Shown: positions 34,701 to 47,880, numbered from the stretch's first letter. The stretch is 64,000 nt of DNA from Agriotes lineatus (GCA_940337035.1 CALNHX010005163.1:1-64000); one strand, 5' to 3'. Notes: generated by a model not told the origin, from the sequence alone. Numbers and translations: made by a program.

Positions 34701-37170
34701 GGTCAAGTTTCAAAATTCCTTTTGGGCTGATACTGATAGGGTTGTCATTTCACGAAGTAACCTGATGAATAACTTATTCATATATTTAAAATACCTGTGT
34801 CTCAGTTCCATAATTCCTGTTCGCAACATCAAGTAGTGTCTCATCAGTGTCTAATTCTACTTTGTTCATGGCATGGGTCAAGTTTCTAAATTCCTTTTGG
34901 CCTGATACTGATAGGGTTGTCATTTCACGAAGTAACGTGATGAATAAATTATCCATATATTTAAAATACCTGTGGCTCAGTTCCATAATTCCTGTTCGTA
35001 AGAACAAGTAGATCCGCATCGGTGACTAATTCCAGTTTTTCATGCCATGGGTCAACTTTCCAAATTTCTTTTGGCCTAATACTGATAGGGTTGTTATTTC
35101 ACGAAGTAACCTGATGAATAAATTCTTCATATATCTAAAATACCTGTGGCTCAGTTCCATAATTCCTGTTCGCAAGAACAAGTAAATCCTCATCGGTGTC
35201 TAATTCCAGTTTTTTCATGCCATGGGTCAACTTTCGAAATTCCTTTTGGGCTGATACTGATAGGGTTGTCACTTCACGAAGTAACCAGATGAATAAATTA
35301 TTAATATATCAAAAATACCTGTGGCTCAGTTGCATAATTCCTGTTCGCAGGAACAAGTAGATCCTCATCGGTGTCTAATTCCAGTTTTTTCATGCCATGG
35401 GTCAACTTTTGAAATTCCTTTTGGGCTGATACTGATAGGGTTGTCACTTCACGAAGTAAAGTGATGAACAAATTATTCATATATATAAAATACCTGTGTC
35501 TGAGTTGCATAATTTCTGTTCTCAAGAACAACTAGATCGTGATCGGTGTCTACTTCCAGTTTTTTCATGGCATGGCTCAAGTTTCCTAATTCCTTTTCGG
35601 CTGATACTTAAAGGGTTGTCATTTCACGAAGTAACCTGATGAATAAATTATTTATATATCTAAAATACAAGCGTCCCAGTTCCATAATTCCTGTTCGCAC
35701 GAACAAGTAGATCCTCATCGGTGTCTAATTCCAGTTTTTTCATGGCATGGGTCAAGCCTCCAAATTCCTTTTGGGCTGATACTGATAGGGTTGTCATTTC
35801 ACGAAGTAACATGATGAATAAATTATTCATATATTTAAAATACCTGTGGCTCAGTTCCATAATTCCTGTTCGCAAGAACAAGTAAATCCTCATCGGTGTC
35901 TAATTCCAGTTTTTTAAGGCATGGGTCAAGCTTCCAAATCCCTTTTGGGCTGATACTTGGAGGATTGTTATTTCACGAAGTAACCTGATAAATAAGTTCT
36001 TCATATTACTAAAATAACTGTGGCTCAGTACCATAATTCCTGTTCGCAACATCAAGTAGTGTCCCATCAGAGCCTAATTCCAGTTTTTTCATGGCATGGG
36101 TCAAGTTTCCAAATTCCTTTTGGGCTGATACTGATTGGGTTGTTATTCCACGAAGTAACCTGATAAATAAGTTATTCATATATCTAAAATAAATGTGGCT
36201 CAGTTCCATAACTCCTGTTCGCAAGAACAAGTAGAGTCTCATCAGTGCCTACCTCCATCTTTTTTATAGCATGGGTCAAGTTTCCAAATTCCTTTTGGGC
36301 TGATATTGATAGGGTTGTCATTTCACGAAGTAACCTAATGAATAAATTATTCATATATTTAAAATACCTGTGGCTCAGTTCCATAATTCCTGTTCTCCAG
36401 AACAAGTAGATCCTCATCGGTGTCTAATTCCGGGCTTTTCATGGCATGGGTCAAACCTCCAAATTCCTGTTGGGCTGATACTTAAAGGGTTGTCATTTCA
36501 CGAAGCGACGTGATGAATAAATTATACATATATCTAAAATACCTGTGGCTCAGTTGCATAATTCCTGTTCGCCAAAACAAGTAGATCCTCATCGGTGTCT
36601 AATTCCGGTTTTTTCATGGCACGGGTCAAGTCTCCAAATTCCTTTTGTGCTGATACTGATAATGTTGTTATTTCACGAAGTAACGTGATAAATAAGTTAT
36701 TCATACCTATATCTAAAATACCTGGAGCTCAGTTCCATAATACCTGTTCGCAAGAACAAGTAGAGTCTTATCAGTGTCTAATTCCACCTTTTTCATGGCA
36801 TGGGTCAAGTTTCCAAATTCCTTTTGGGCTGATACTGAAAGGGTTATCATTTCACGAAATAACCTGATAAATAAATTATTCATATATTTAAAATACCTGT
36901 GGCTCAGTTCCATATTTCCTGTTCGCAAGAATAACTAGATCTTCATCGGTATCTAGATACAGTTTTTTCATTCCATGGGTCAAGCTTATAAATTCTATTT
37001 GGCCTGATACTGACAGAGTTGTTATTTCACGAAGTAACCTGATGAATAAATTCTTCATATATCTAAAATACCTGTGGCTCAGTTCCATAATTCTTGTTCG
37101 CAAGAACAAGTAGATCCTCATTGGTGTCTAATTCCAGTTATTTCATGGCATGGGTCAAGTTTCCAAATTT
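25741..37170 (-). repeat. Satellite block I: ~175-bp tandem monomers (~65 units)
   Basis: Head-to-tail monomers of 174-176 bp. On the minus strand each has a ~141-bp core, from TTACTTCGTGAAATGACAAC to GGAACTGAGCCACAG. A ~34-bp linker follows, containing the 17-base palindrome ATGAATAAATTATTCAT (or its complement) and ending TCAG before the next core. Because 175 is not a multiple of three, the 77-codon frames seen in many units run across one junction and shift frame from unit to unit. Monomers differ at many diagnostic positions, which makes higher-order repeats visible. The unit count is estimated from length. No spacer-repeat structure of CRISPR type is present. Confidence 0.95.
27707..36720 (-). 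repeat. Higher-order repeat: ~4.15-kb and ~4.85-kb copies in tandem
   Basis: Diagnostic monomers recur with an offset of exactly 4151 bp (for example 27707/31858, 28056/32207, 28581/32732, 28930/33081, 29412/33563, 30111/34262). Further on the offset is about 4849-4855 bp (30452/35301, 31740/36595). So copy A (about 27.7-31.86 kb) is followed by copy B (31.86-36.72 kb), which has about 698 extra bp, four monomers, near 34.5-35.2 kb. The junction monomer, with CATACCTATATCTAAAATAC, occurs at both copy ends. The copies are nearly identical, so the duplication is recent. Confidence 0.9.
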
Positions 37171-40114
37171 CTTCTGGACTGATACTTCGAGGGTTGCCAT
37201 TTCACGAAGTAAAGTGGCTGAGTTCCATAATTCCTATTCGCAAGAATAAGTAGATCCTCATCGGAATATAATTCCAGTTTTTCCATGGCATTGGCTACGT
37301 TTCCAAATTGCTTTTGGGCTGATGCTGAAAGAGTTGTTGTTTCAGGAAGTAACTTTTTCACTAAGTAAATAATAAATTCGGAGGAAGCTTGTCTCACCTA
37401 AAATACCTGTGGATCAGTTCCATAATTCCTATTCGAATTAACAAGTAGATCCTCATCGGTATCTAATTGCAGTTTATCCATGGCATTGGCCAAGTTCTCA
37501 AATTGCTTTAGGTCTGATGCTGAAAGTGCCGTCCCTTCACGAAGTAACATTCTCACTAAATGAATTATAATTTCGGAGGGAGCTTTTCTCGCCTAAAGTA
37601 CCTTTGGGTCAGTCCCATAATTCCTATTCGAATTAACAAGTCGATCCTCGTCGGGATCTAATTCCAGTTTTTCATGGCATTGGCTAAGTTCCCAATACGC
37701 CTTTGGGCTGATGCTGCAAGGGTTGATGTTTCACGAAGTAACTTCTTCACTAGGTAACTAAATAATTATTTCCGAGGGGCTTTTCTCACCCAAAATACCT
37801 GTGCCTCAGTTACATAATTCTTATTCGCAAAACAAGTAGATCCTCATCGGATTATAATTCCAGTTTTTCCATGGCATTGACTAAGTTTCCAATATGCTTT
37901 TGGACTAATGCTGAAAGGCTTGTCGTTTCACGAAGTAACATTTTCACTAAATAAATAATAATTTCGGAGCGAGCTTTTCTCACCTAAAATACCGGTGGCT
38001 CAGTTCCATAATTCCTATTCGAAACAACAAGTAGATCCTCATCGATATCAAATTGCCTTAGGGCTAATTCTGAAAGTGCTGTCCCCTCACGAAGTAACAT
38101 TTTTACTAAATAAATTATAATTTCGGAGGGTGCTTTTCTCACCTAAAATACCTATGTCTCAGTTGCATAATTCCAGTTTTTCTATGGCATGGGCTAGGTT
38201 CCCTGATTGCCATAGGGCTGATGCTGAAAGTGCTGTCGCCCCAAGAAGTAACATTTTCACTAAATAAATAATAATTTCGGAGGGAACTTTTCTCACCTAA
38301 AATACCTGTGGCTCTGTTCCATAATTCCAGTTATTCCATGGCATTGGCCAAGTTCCAGATTGCTTTTGGGCTGATGCTGAAAGGGTTGACATTTCACGAA
38401 GTAATATCTTTACTAAATAAACAATAATTTCGGTGGGAGTTGTCTCACCTAAAATACCTGTGAGTCAGTTCCACAATTCCTATTCGAACTAACAAGTAGA
38501 TCTTCATCGGGTCCTAATTCCATTTTTTTCATGGCATTGGCGAAGTTCCCAAATTGCTTTTGGACTGATACTGAAAGAGTTGTCGTTTTACGAAGTAACA
38601 TTTTCACTAAATAAATAATAATTTCGCAGGGAGTTGTCTCACCTAAAATACCTGTGAGTCAGTTCTACAATTCCTATTCGAATTAACAAGTAGATTTTCA
38701 TCGGCTTCTAATTCCAGTTTTTTCAAGGCATTGGCTAAGTTCCCAAATTGCCTTTGGGCTGATGCTGAAAGGGTTGTCGTTTTACGAAGTAACGTTTTTA
38801 CTAAATAAATGATATTTTCGGAGGGAGCTTGCTCACCTAAAATACCTGTGGTTCAGTTCCATTCGAAAGAACAAGTAGATCCTCATCGGGATCTAATTCC
38901 AGTTTTTCCATGGCATTGGCTAGGTTCCCAGATTGCCTTAGGGCTGATGCTGAAAGTGCTGTCGCCTCAAGAAGTAAAATTTTCACTAAATAAATAATAA
39001 TTTCGGAGAGACCTTTTTTCACCTAAAATACCTGCGGCTCAGTTCCATAATTTTTATTCGCAAGTATAAGTAGATCCTCATCGGAATATAATTCCAGTTT
39101 TTCTATGGCATTGGCTAAATTCCCAGATTGCTCTTGGGCTGATGCTGAAAAGGTTGTCGTTTTACGAAGTAACATTTTTACTAAATAGATGATATTTTCG
39201 GAGGGAGCTTGCGCACCTAAAATACCTGTGGTTCAGTTCCATTCGAAAGAACAAGTAGATCCTCATCGGGATCTAATTCCAGTTTTTCCATGGCATTGGC
39301 TAGGTTCCCAGATTGCCTTAGGGCTGATGCTGAAAGTGCTGTAGCCTCAAGAAGTAAATTTTCACTAAATTAATAATAATTTCGGAGAGACCTTTTTTCA
39401 CCTAAACTACCAGCGGCTCAGTTACATACTTTTTATTCGCAAGTACAAGTAGATCCTCATCGGAATATAATTCCAGTTTTTCTATGGCATTGGCTAAATT
39501 CCCACATTGCTTTTGGGCTGATGCTGAATGGGTTATTGTTTTACGAAGTAACATTTTCACTAAACAAATAATATCTTCGGATGGAGCTTGTCTCACATAA
39601 AATACCTGTGGGTCAGTTCCATAGTTTCTATTCGAATTAACAAGTAGATTCTCATCGGAATCTAATTCCAGTTTTTCCATGGCATTGCATAAATTCCCAA
39701 ATTGCTTTTGGGTTGATGCTGAAAGGGTTGTCGTTTCACGAAGTAATATCTTTACTAAATAAATAATAATTTCTGTGGGAGTTGTCTCACCTAAAATACC
39801 TGTGAGTCAGTGCCACAATTCCTATTCAAATTCACAAGTAGATTTCCATCGGCTTCTAATTCCAGTTTTTTCAAGGCATTGGCTAAGTTCCCAAATTGCC
39901 TTTGGGCTGATGCTGAAAGGGTTATCGTTTTACGAAGTAACATTTTTACTAAATAAATGATATTTTCGGAGGTAGCTTGCTCACCTAAAATACCTGTGGT
40001 TCAGTTCCATTCGAAAGAACAAGTAGATCCTCATCGGGATCTAATTCCAGTTTTTCCATGGCATTGGCTAGGTTTCCAGATTGCTTTAGGGCTAATGCTG
40101 AAAGTGCTGTCGCA

Positions 40115-40549
40115 TCAAGAAGTAAAATTTTTACTAAATAAATAATAATTTCGGAGAGACCTTTTTTCACCTAAAATACCTGCCTCAGTTCCATAATTTT
40201 TATCCGCAAGTACAAGTAGATCCTCATCGGAATATAATTCCAGTTTTTCTATGGCATTGGCTAAATTCCCAGATTGCTCTTGGGCTGATGCTGAATGGGT
40301 TGTTGTTTTACGAAGTAACATTTTCACTAAATAAATAATATTTTCGGATGGAGCTTGTCTCACCTCAAATACCTGTGGGTCAGTTCCATAATTCCTATTT
40401 GAATTAACAAGTAGATCCTCATCGGGATCTAATTCCAGTTTTTCCATGGCATTTCCAATATGCTTTTGTGCTGATGCTGAAAGAGTTTTTGTTTCACGAA
40501 GTAACTTTTTCACTAAATAAATAATAATTTCCGAGGGAGCTTGTCTCAC
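40115..40549 (-). pseudogene. Two fused satellite units (stop replaced by GAG)
   Basis: A 144-codon minus-strand frame spans more than two monomers because the usual TAG at the junction is GAG (VFEVRQAPSE). It shows that joining is possible when this codon is not a stop. Function is unproven. Confidence 0.5.
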
Positions 40550-42564
40550 CTAAAATGCCTGCGGGTCAGTTCCATAGTTTCTATTACAATTAACAAGTAG
40601 ATTCTGATCGGGATCTAATTGAAGTTTTTCACCGCATTGGCGAAGGTCCCAATTTCCTTTTGGGCTGACGCTGAAAGGGTTGTCGTTTCACGAAGTAATA
40701 TTTTCACTAAGTAAATAATAATTTCTGAGAGAACTGCTCTCACCTAAAATACCTGCGGCGCAGTTTTATAACACCTATTCGAAAGAACAAGTAGATCCTC
40801 ATCGAGATCTAATTCCAGTTTTTCCATGGCATTGGCCAATTTCCCAAATTGCCTTAGGGCTAATCCTGAAAGTGCTGTCCCCTCACGAAGTAACATTTTT
40901 ACTAAGTAAATTATAATTTCGGGGGGTTATTTTCTCACCTAAAATACCTGTGTCTCAGTTCCATAATTCCAGTTTTTCTATGGCAGTGGCTAGGTTCCCA
41001 GATTGCCATAGGGCTGATGCTGAAAGTGCTGTCGCCTCAAGGAGTAACATTTTCACTAAATAAATAATAATTTCGGAAGGAGCCTTTCTCACGTATAATA
41101 CCTGTGGCTCAGTTCCATAATTCCAGTTATTCCATGGCATTGGCCAAGTTCTCTGATTGCTTTTGGGCTGATGCTGAAAGGGTTAACGTTTCACGAAGTA
41201 ATATTTTTACTAAATAAATAATAATTTTGGTGGGAGTTGTCTCACCTAAAATACCTGTGGTTCAGTTCCATAATTCATATTCGATAAAACAAGTAGATCT
41301 TCATCGGCTTCTAATTCCAGTTTTTTCAAGGCATTGGCTAAATTCCCAAATTGCCTTTGAGCTGATGCTGAAAGGGTTGTCGTTTTACGAAGTAACATTT
41401 TCACTAAATAAATAATATTTTCGGAGGGAGCTTGCTCACCTTAAATACCTGTGGTTCAGTTCCATACTTCATATTCGAAAGAACAAGTAGAACCTCATCG
41501 GGATCTAATTCCAGTTTTTCCATGGCATTGGCTAGGTTCCCAGATTATCTTAGGGCTGATGCTGAAAGTGCTGTCGCCTCAAGATGTAACATTTTCAGTA
41601 AATAAATAATAATTTCGGAGAGACCTTTTTTCACCTAAAATACCTGCAGCTCAGTTCCATAATTCCTATTCGCAAGTACAAGTAGATCCTCATCGGAATA
41701 TAATTCCAGTTTTTCTGTGGCAATGGCTAAATTCCCAGATTGCTTTTGGACTGATGCTGAATGGGTTGTCGTTTCACGAAGTAACATTTTCACTAAATAA
41801 ATAGTAATTTCGGAGGGAGCTTGCTCACCTAAAATACCTGTGGGTCAGTTACATAATTCCTATTCGAATTAACAAGTGAATCCTCGTCGGGATCTAATTC
41901 CAGTTTTTCATGGCATTAGCTAAGTTCCCAATACGCCTTTGGGCTGATGCTGAAAGGGTTGATGTTTCACGAAGTAACTTCTTCACTAATTAAATAATTA
42001 TTTCCGAGAGAGCTTTTCCCACCCAAAATACCTGTGGCTCAGTTCCATAATTCCTATTCGAAGGAACAAGTAGATCCTCATCGGGATCTAATTCCAGTTT
42101 TTCCATGGCATTGACTAAGTTCCCAATATGCTTTTGGGCTAATGCTGAAAGGCTTGTCGTTTCACGAAGTAACATTTTCACTTAATAAATAATAATTTCG
42201 TATGGAGCTTGTGTCACCTAAAATACCTGTGGTCAGTTCCATAATTTCTATTCGAACGAACAAGTAGATCCTCATCGGAATATAATTCCAGTTTTTCCAT
42301 GGTATTGGCTAGGTTCCCAAATTGCCATAGGACTGATGCTGAAAGTGCCGTCCCCTCACGATGTAACATTTTCACTAAACGAATTTTAATTTCGTAGGGA
42401 GCTTTTCTCGCCTAAAACACCTGTGGTTCAGTTCCATAATTCCAGTTATTCCATGGCATTGACCAAGTCCCAGATTGCTTTTGGGCTGATGCTGAAGGGG
42501 TTGTCGTTTCACGAAGTAACATTTTCACTAAATAAATAATAATGTTGGAGCTAGCTTTTCTCAC

Positions 42565-42903
42565 CTAAAGTACCTGTGGCTCAGTTCCATAATTCCTATT
42601 CGAAAGAACAAGGAGATCCTTATCGGAATATAATTCCAGTTTTTCCGTGGTATTGGCTAAGTTCCCAAATTGCTTTTGGGCTGATGCTGAAAGGGTTGTC
42701 GTTTCCCGAAGTAGAATTTTCACTAAATAAATAATCATTTCGGAAGGAGCTTGTCTCACCTGAAATACCTCTGGCTCAGTTCCATAGTTCCTATTCGAAA
42801 GAACAAGTAGATCCTCTTCGAGATCTAATTCCAGTTTTTCCATGGCATTCGCTAAGTTTCCAAATTGCCTATAAGGCTGATGCTGAAAGTGCTGTCGCCT
42901 CAA
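42565..42903 (-). pseudogene. Fused satellite units (stop replaced by CAG)
   Basis: A 112-codon frame continues through a unit junction as EVFQVRQAPSE, with CAG at 42755-42765 on the minus strand where other units have TAG. Confidence 0.5.
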
Positions 42904-45259
42904 GGAGTAACATTTTCACTAAATAAATAATAATTTCGGAGGGAGCTTTTCTCACCTAAAATACCTGTGTCTCAGTTCCATAATTCCAGTTATTCCATGG
43001 CATTGTCCAAGTTCCCAGATTGCTTTGGGCTGATGCTGAAAAGGTTGTCGTTTCTCGAAGTAATATTTTTACTAAATAAATAATAATTTCGGTGGGAGTT
43101 GTCTCACCTAAAATGCCTGTGAGTCAGCTCCGCAATTCCTATTCGAATTAACAAGTAAATCTTCATCGGCTTCTAATTCCAGTTTTTTCAAGGCATTGGC
43201 TAAGTTCCCAAATTGCCTTTGGGTTGATGCTGAAAGGGTTGTCGTTTTACGAAGTAACATTTTCACTAAATAAATAATATTTCCGGAGGGAACTTTTCTC
43301 ACCTAAAATACCTGTGGCTCAGTTCGTTAATTTCAGTTATTCCATGGCATTGGCCAAGTACCCAGATTGCTTTTGGGGTGATGCTGAAAGGGTTAACGTT
43401 TCACGAAGTAACTTTTCTCATCTAAAATACATGTGGCGCAGTTCCATAATTCCAGTTATTCCATGGCATTAGCCAAGTTTCCAGATTGCTTTGGGCTGAT
43501 GCTGAAAAGGTTGTCGTTTCTCGAAGTAACTTTTTCACTAAATAAATAATAATTTCGGAGGAAGCTTGTCTCACCTAAACTACCTGTGCCTCAGTTCCAT
43601 AATTCCTATTCCAAAGAACAAGTAGATCCTCATCGAAATCTAATTCCAGTTTTTCCATGGCATTGGCTAAATTCCCAAATTACCTTAGAGCTGATACTAA
43701 AAGTGCCGACGCTTCACGAAGTAACATTTTCACTAAATAAATAATAGTGATGGAGTTAGGTTTTTTCACCTAAAGTACCTGTGGCTCAGTTCCATAATTT
43801 CTATTCGGAAGATTAAGTAGATCCCCATCGGAATATAATTCCAGTTTTTACATGGTGTTGGCTAAGTTCCCAAATTGCTTTTGGGCTAATGCTGAAAGGG
43901 TTGTCGTTTCACGAACTAAAATTTTCACTAAATAAATAATAATTTCGTATGGAGCTTGTGCCACCTAAAATACATGTGGCTCAGTTTCATAATTTCTATT
44001 CGAAAGAACAAGTAGATCATCATCGGAATATAATTCCAGTTTTTCCATGATATTGGCTAAGTTCCCAAATTGCATTAGGGCTGATGCTGAAAGTGCTGTC
44101 CCCTCACGAAGTAATATTTTCAGTAAATAAATTATAATTTCGGAGGGAGCTTTTCTCACCTAAAGTACATGTGGCTCAGTCCCATATTTCCTATTCGAAA
44201 GAACAAGAAGATTTTTATTGGGATCTAATTCCAGTTTTTCTATGGCATTGGCCAAATTCCCACTGTCCCCTCACGAAGTTACATTTTCACTAGATAAATT
44301 ATAATTTCGGAGGGAGCTTTTCTCACCTAAAGTACCTGTGGCTCAGTTCCATAATTCCAGTTATTCCATGGCATTGGCCAAGTTCCCAGATTGCTTTTGG
44401 GCTGATGCCGATAGGGTTGTCGCCTCACGAAGTAACATTTTCACTAAATAAATAATAATTTCGGAGGAAACTTTTCCCACCTAACATACCTGTGGCTCAG
44501 TTCCGTAATTCCTATTCGAAACAACAAGTAGATAATCATCGGAATATAATTCCAGTTTTTTCCATGGCATTGGCTAAGTTCACAAATTGCATTTAGGCTG
44601 ATGCTGAAAGGGTTGTCCTTTCACGTAGTAACATTTTCACTAATAAAATAATAATTTCGGAGGAAGCTTTTCTCACCTAAAATACCTGTTTCTCAGTTTC
44701 ATAATTCCTATTCGAAATAACAAGTAGATCCTCTTCGGGATCTAATTCCAGTTTTTCCATGGCATTGGCTAAGTTCCCAAATTACCTTATGGCTGATGCT
44801 GAAAGTGCTGACGCCTCGCGAAGTAAAATTTTTACTAAATAAATAATAATTTCGGAAGGAGCTTGTCTTACCCGAAATACCTGCGGGTCAGTTCCATAGT
44901 TTCTAATCGAATTAACAAGTAGATTCTCATCGGGAACTAATTCCAGTTTTTCACCGCATTCGCGGAGTTCCCAATTTACTTTTAGGCTGATGCTGAAAGG
45001 GTTTTTGTTTCACGAAGTAACTTTTTCACTAAATAAATAATAATTTCCGAGGGAGATTGTCTCACCTAAAATATCTGCGGGTCAGTTCCATAGTTTCTAT
45101 TCGTATTAACAAGTAGATTCTCATCGGGATCTAATTCCAGTTTTTCACCGCATTCGCGGAGTTCCCAATTTACTTGTAGGCTGATGCTGAAAGGGTTGTC
45201 GTTTCACGAAGTAACATCTTCAGTAAATAAATTATAATTTCGGAGGGAGCTATTCTCAC

Positions 45260-45457
45260 CTAAAGTACCTGTGGCTCAGTTCCATATTTCCTATTCGAAA
45301 GAACAAGTAGCTCTTTATCGGGATCTAATTCCAGGTTTTCCATGTCATTGGCTATATATATATTACGGGTTAAGATGTATACACAATACAATACAATACA
45401 AAACACTATTACTACATCTATTACAACTGTCGTCGTCTCCCCGTATCCCTTCTCCAA
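45260..45457 (-). pseudogene. Chimeric frame: LINE tail joined to a satellite unit
   Basis: The LINE tail frame (GYGETTTVVIDVV) runs out of the insertion without a stop and continues in the satellite reading frame (MENLELDPDKELLVLSNRK) to the unit's normal end. It is a by-product of the insertion. Confidence 0.5.
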
Positions 45458-45798
45458 ACCTCTCTGTCAAAGACATCATCTTCGTCCAGTTCTCTTGACG
45501 CCATTGCCTGTCTGATCCTCTCGTTCCACGATCTTCGTGGTCTGCCCCTTTTCCTGGTGCCTGGGTGAGTCCAAGAGAACACGCGTTTTGGCCATCGGTT
45601 CTCGGGCGTTCTCGGGCATTCTCATTAGGTGACCAAACCATTTTAAGGATTTTCTCTCTATCCGATCAAAGACTGTGTCCGTAGCTTTCATTATTTCCCG
45701 TATCTCGTCATTCCTTACTCTTTCCAGCTTGGAAATTCTCGCACTTCGCCTGAGGTAGTCCATTTCTGTTGCAAGTAACCTCCGTTTCATTTCTGCAT
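45354..45798 (-). mobile_element. 5'-truncated RTE-like LINE tail inserted in the array
   Basis: A 445-bp insertion lies between two copies of TTGGCT (45348-45353 and 45799-45804), a target duplication of the array sequence. The minus strand encodes the end of a LINE ORF2: EMDYLRRSARISKLERVRND, then a KSLKWFGHLMRMPEN segment, continuing in other frames after two frameshifts (SLTERFGEG and a YGETTTVV ending). This matches the C-terminal block widespread in RTE-like LINE proteins. The 3' end carries a short TTGTA-type tandem tail. GC content is clearly higher than in the array. Confidence 0.85.
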
Positions 45799-46464
45799 TT
45801 GGCTAACTTCCCAAATTGCTTTTGGGCTGATGCCGAAAGGGTTGTCGTTTCACGAAGTAACAGTTTCACTAAATAAATAATAATTTCGAAGGGAGCGTGT
45901 CTCACCTAAAATACCTGAGCTCTGTTCCATATTTCCTATTCGAAAGAACAAGTAGATGCTTATCGGGAAATAATTCCTGTTTTTCCATGGCATTGGCTAA
46001 GTTCCCAAATTGTTTTAGGGCTGATGCTAAAAGTGCTGACGCTTCACGAAGTAACATCTTCACTAAATAAATAATAATGTTGGAGCTAGCTTTTCTCACC
46101 TAAAATACTTGTGGTTCAGTTCCTTAATTCCTATCCGAAAGAACAAGTAGATCCTCATCGAAATATAATTCCAGCTTTTCCATGGCATGGGCTAAGTTCC
46201 CAAATTGCTTTTGGGCTGATGCTAAAAGGGTTGTCGTTTCACGATGTAACATGTTCACTAAAAAAATAATAGTTAGTGAAGGAGCCTTTCTCACCTAAAG
46301 TAAATGTCTCTCAGATCCATAATTCCTATTCGAAAGAACAAGTAGATCCTCCTCGAGATCTAATTCCAGTTTTTCCCTGGCATTGGCTAATTTCCCAAAT
46401 TGCCTTAGGGCTGATGCTAAAAGTGCTGACGGATCACGAAGTAACATTTTCACTAAATAAATAA

Positions 46465-46950
46465 CGGGTGTCCGCCGGCAAATTTCATTTTTAAACTTGA
46501 AATAAAATTTTTATTTCTTAAAATATGTTATTGAAAAAAATACAAAATAAACCTTAATCTTTGGGAAATTATTTGTGAAACAGCACATCCGCCAAATGAC
46601 TCTCCTCACGTCGTATCACTTCTTCCAAACGAACTTGAAAATTTTGCATCACACGCGTAAGCATAGCAGGTGTAATCGCACGAATTTCTCGGGTGATGTT
46701 CTGCTTTAACACATCCAAAGTGGGTGGTGCATTCTCGTAGGAAATTTGCCACTGGACACCCACTTTTTTTGTGGGGATATCTCAAATCACCACTTTGGAT
46801 GTGTTAAAGCAGAACATCACCCGAGAAATTCGTGCGATTACACCTGCTATGCTTACGCGTGTGATGCAAAATTTTCAAGTTCGTTTGGAAGAAGTGATAC
46901 GACGTGAGGAGAGTCATTTGGCGGATGTGCTGTTTCACAAATAATTTCCC
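46465..46950 (-). mobile_element. Deleted mariner element plus inverted fragment, in the array
   Basis: The first part (46466-46761) is a complete mini-element. Its ends read GGGTGTCC...GGCAAATTTC and the inverse, and it carries only the last ~60 codons of a transposase on the minus strand (frame 46569-46763). Directly after it, an inverted partial copy (about 46771-46950, plus strand) carries the same coding tail preceded by TTGTGGGGATATCTC, the coding equivalent of an LWGYL motif. The shared ~155 bp appear identical. Array sequence resumes at AAGTAGATAC with about 80 bp of a monomer missing. Confidence 0.8.
46569..46763 (-). pseudogene. Mariner transposase C-terminal fragment
   Basis: The frame contains TLDVLKQNITREIRA, ITPAMLTRVMQNFQVRLEE and SHLADVLFHK followed by a stop. 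It is the same type of C-terminus as the relic at 10071-10567 (RVMRDFGTRLKE...SHLTDRIFYK) but from a different element. The terminal inverted repeat is joined directly to this tail, so the catalytic domain is absent. An identical tail lies inverted at about 46788-46945. Confidence 0.8.
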
Positions 46951-47295
46951 AAGTAGATACTCATCGGAGTATAATGCCAGTTTTTCCATGGCATTGGCTA
47001 AGTTCCCAAATTGCTTTTGGGCTGATGCTGAAAGGGTTGTCGCTTCAAGAAGTAACATTTTCACTAATTAAATAATAATTTCGAAGGGAGCTTGCCTCAC
47101 CTAAAATACCTGTGGCTCAGTTCCATATTTCCTACTCGAAAGAACAAGTAGATACCCATCGGAATATAATTCCAGTTTTCCCATGTAATTGGCTAAGTTC
47201 CCAAATTGCTTTTGGGTTGATGCTGAAAGGGTTTTCGTTTCACGAAATAACATTTGCACTAAATAAATAATAATTTCGGATGGAGCTTGTGTCAC

Positions 47296-47880
47296 CTAAA
47301 GTACCTGTGGCTCTGTTCCATATTTCCTATTCGAAAAAATGTGTAGATTTTTATCGGGATCTAATTCCAGTTTTTCCATGGCATTAGCCAAGTTCCAAGA
47401 TTGCTTTTGGGCTGATGCTGAGAGGGTTGTTGTTTCATGAAGTAACATTTTCACTAAATAAATAATCATTTCGGATGGAGCTTGTCTCACCTGAGATACC
47501 TGTAGATCAGGTCCATAATTTCTATCCGAATTAACAAGTAGATCCTCATCGAGATCTAATTCCAGTTTTTCCATGGCATTGACCAAGTTCCCAAATTGCC
47601 TTATGGCTGATGCTGAAAGTGCTGTCCCCTCACGAAGTAACATTTTCACTAAATAAATACAAATTTCTATGGAACCTTTTCTCACCTGAAATACCTCTGG
47701 CTCAGTTCTATAATTCCTATTCGAAAGAACAAGTAGATACTCATCGAAATATAATTCCAGTTTTCCCATGTAATTGGCTAAGTTCCCAAATTGCTTTTGG
47801 GTTGATGCTGAAAGGGTTTTCGTTTCACGAAATAACATTTGCACTAAATAAATAATAATTTCGGATGGAGCTTTTGTCAC
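47296..47880 (-). pseudogene. Three fused satellite units (longest open run)
   Basis: A 194-codon minus-strand frame covers exactly three 195-bp units because both internal junction codons are CAG (VFQVRKGS and VSQVRQAPSE). It ends at the TAG of the third unit. This is the longest coding-compatible run in the array. A similar two-unit run lies at 48131-48466. Confidence 0.55.
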
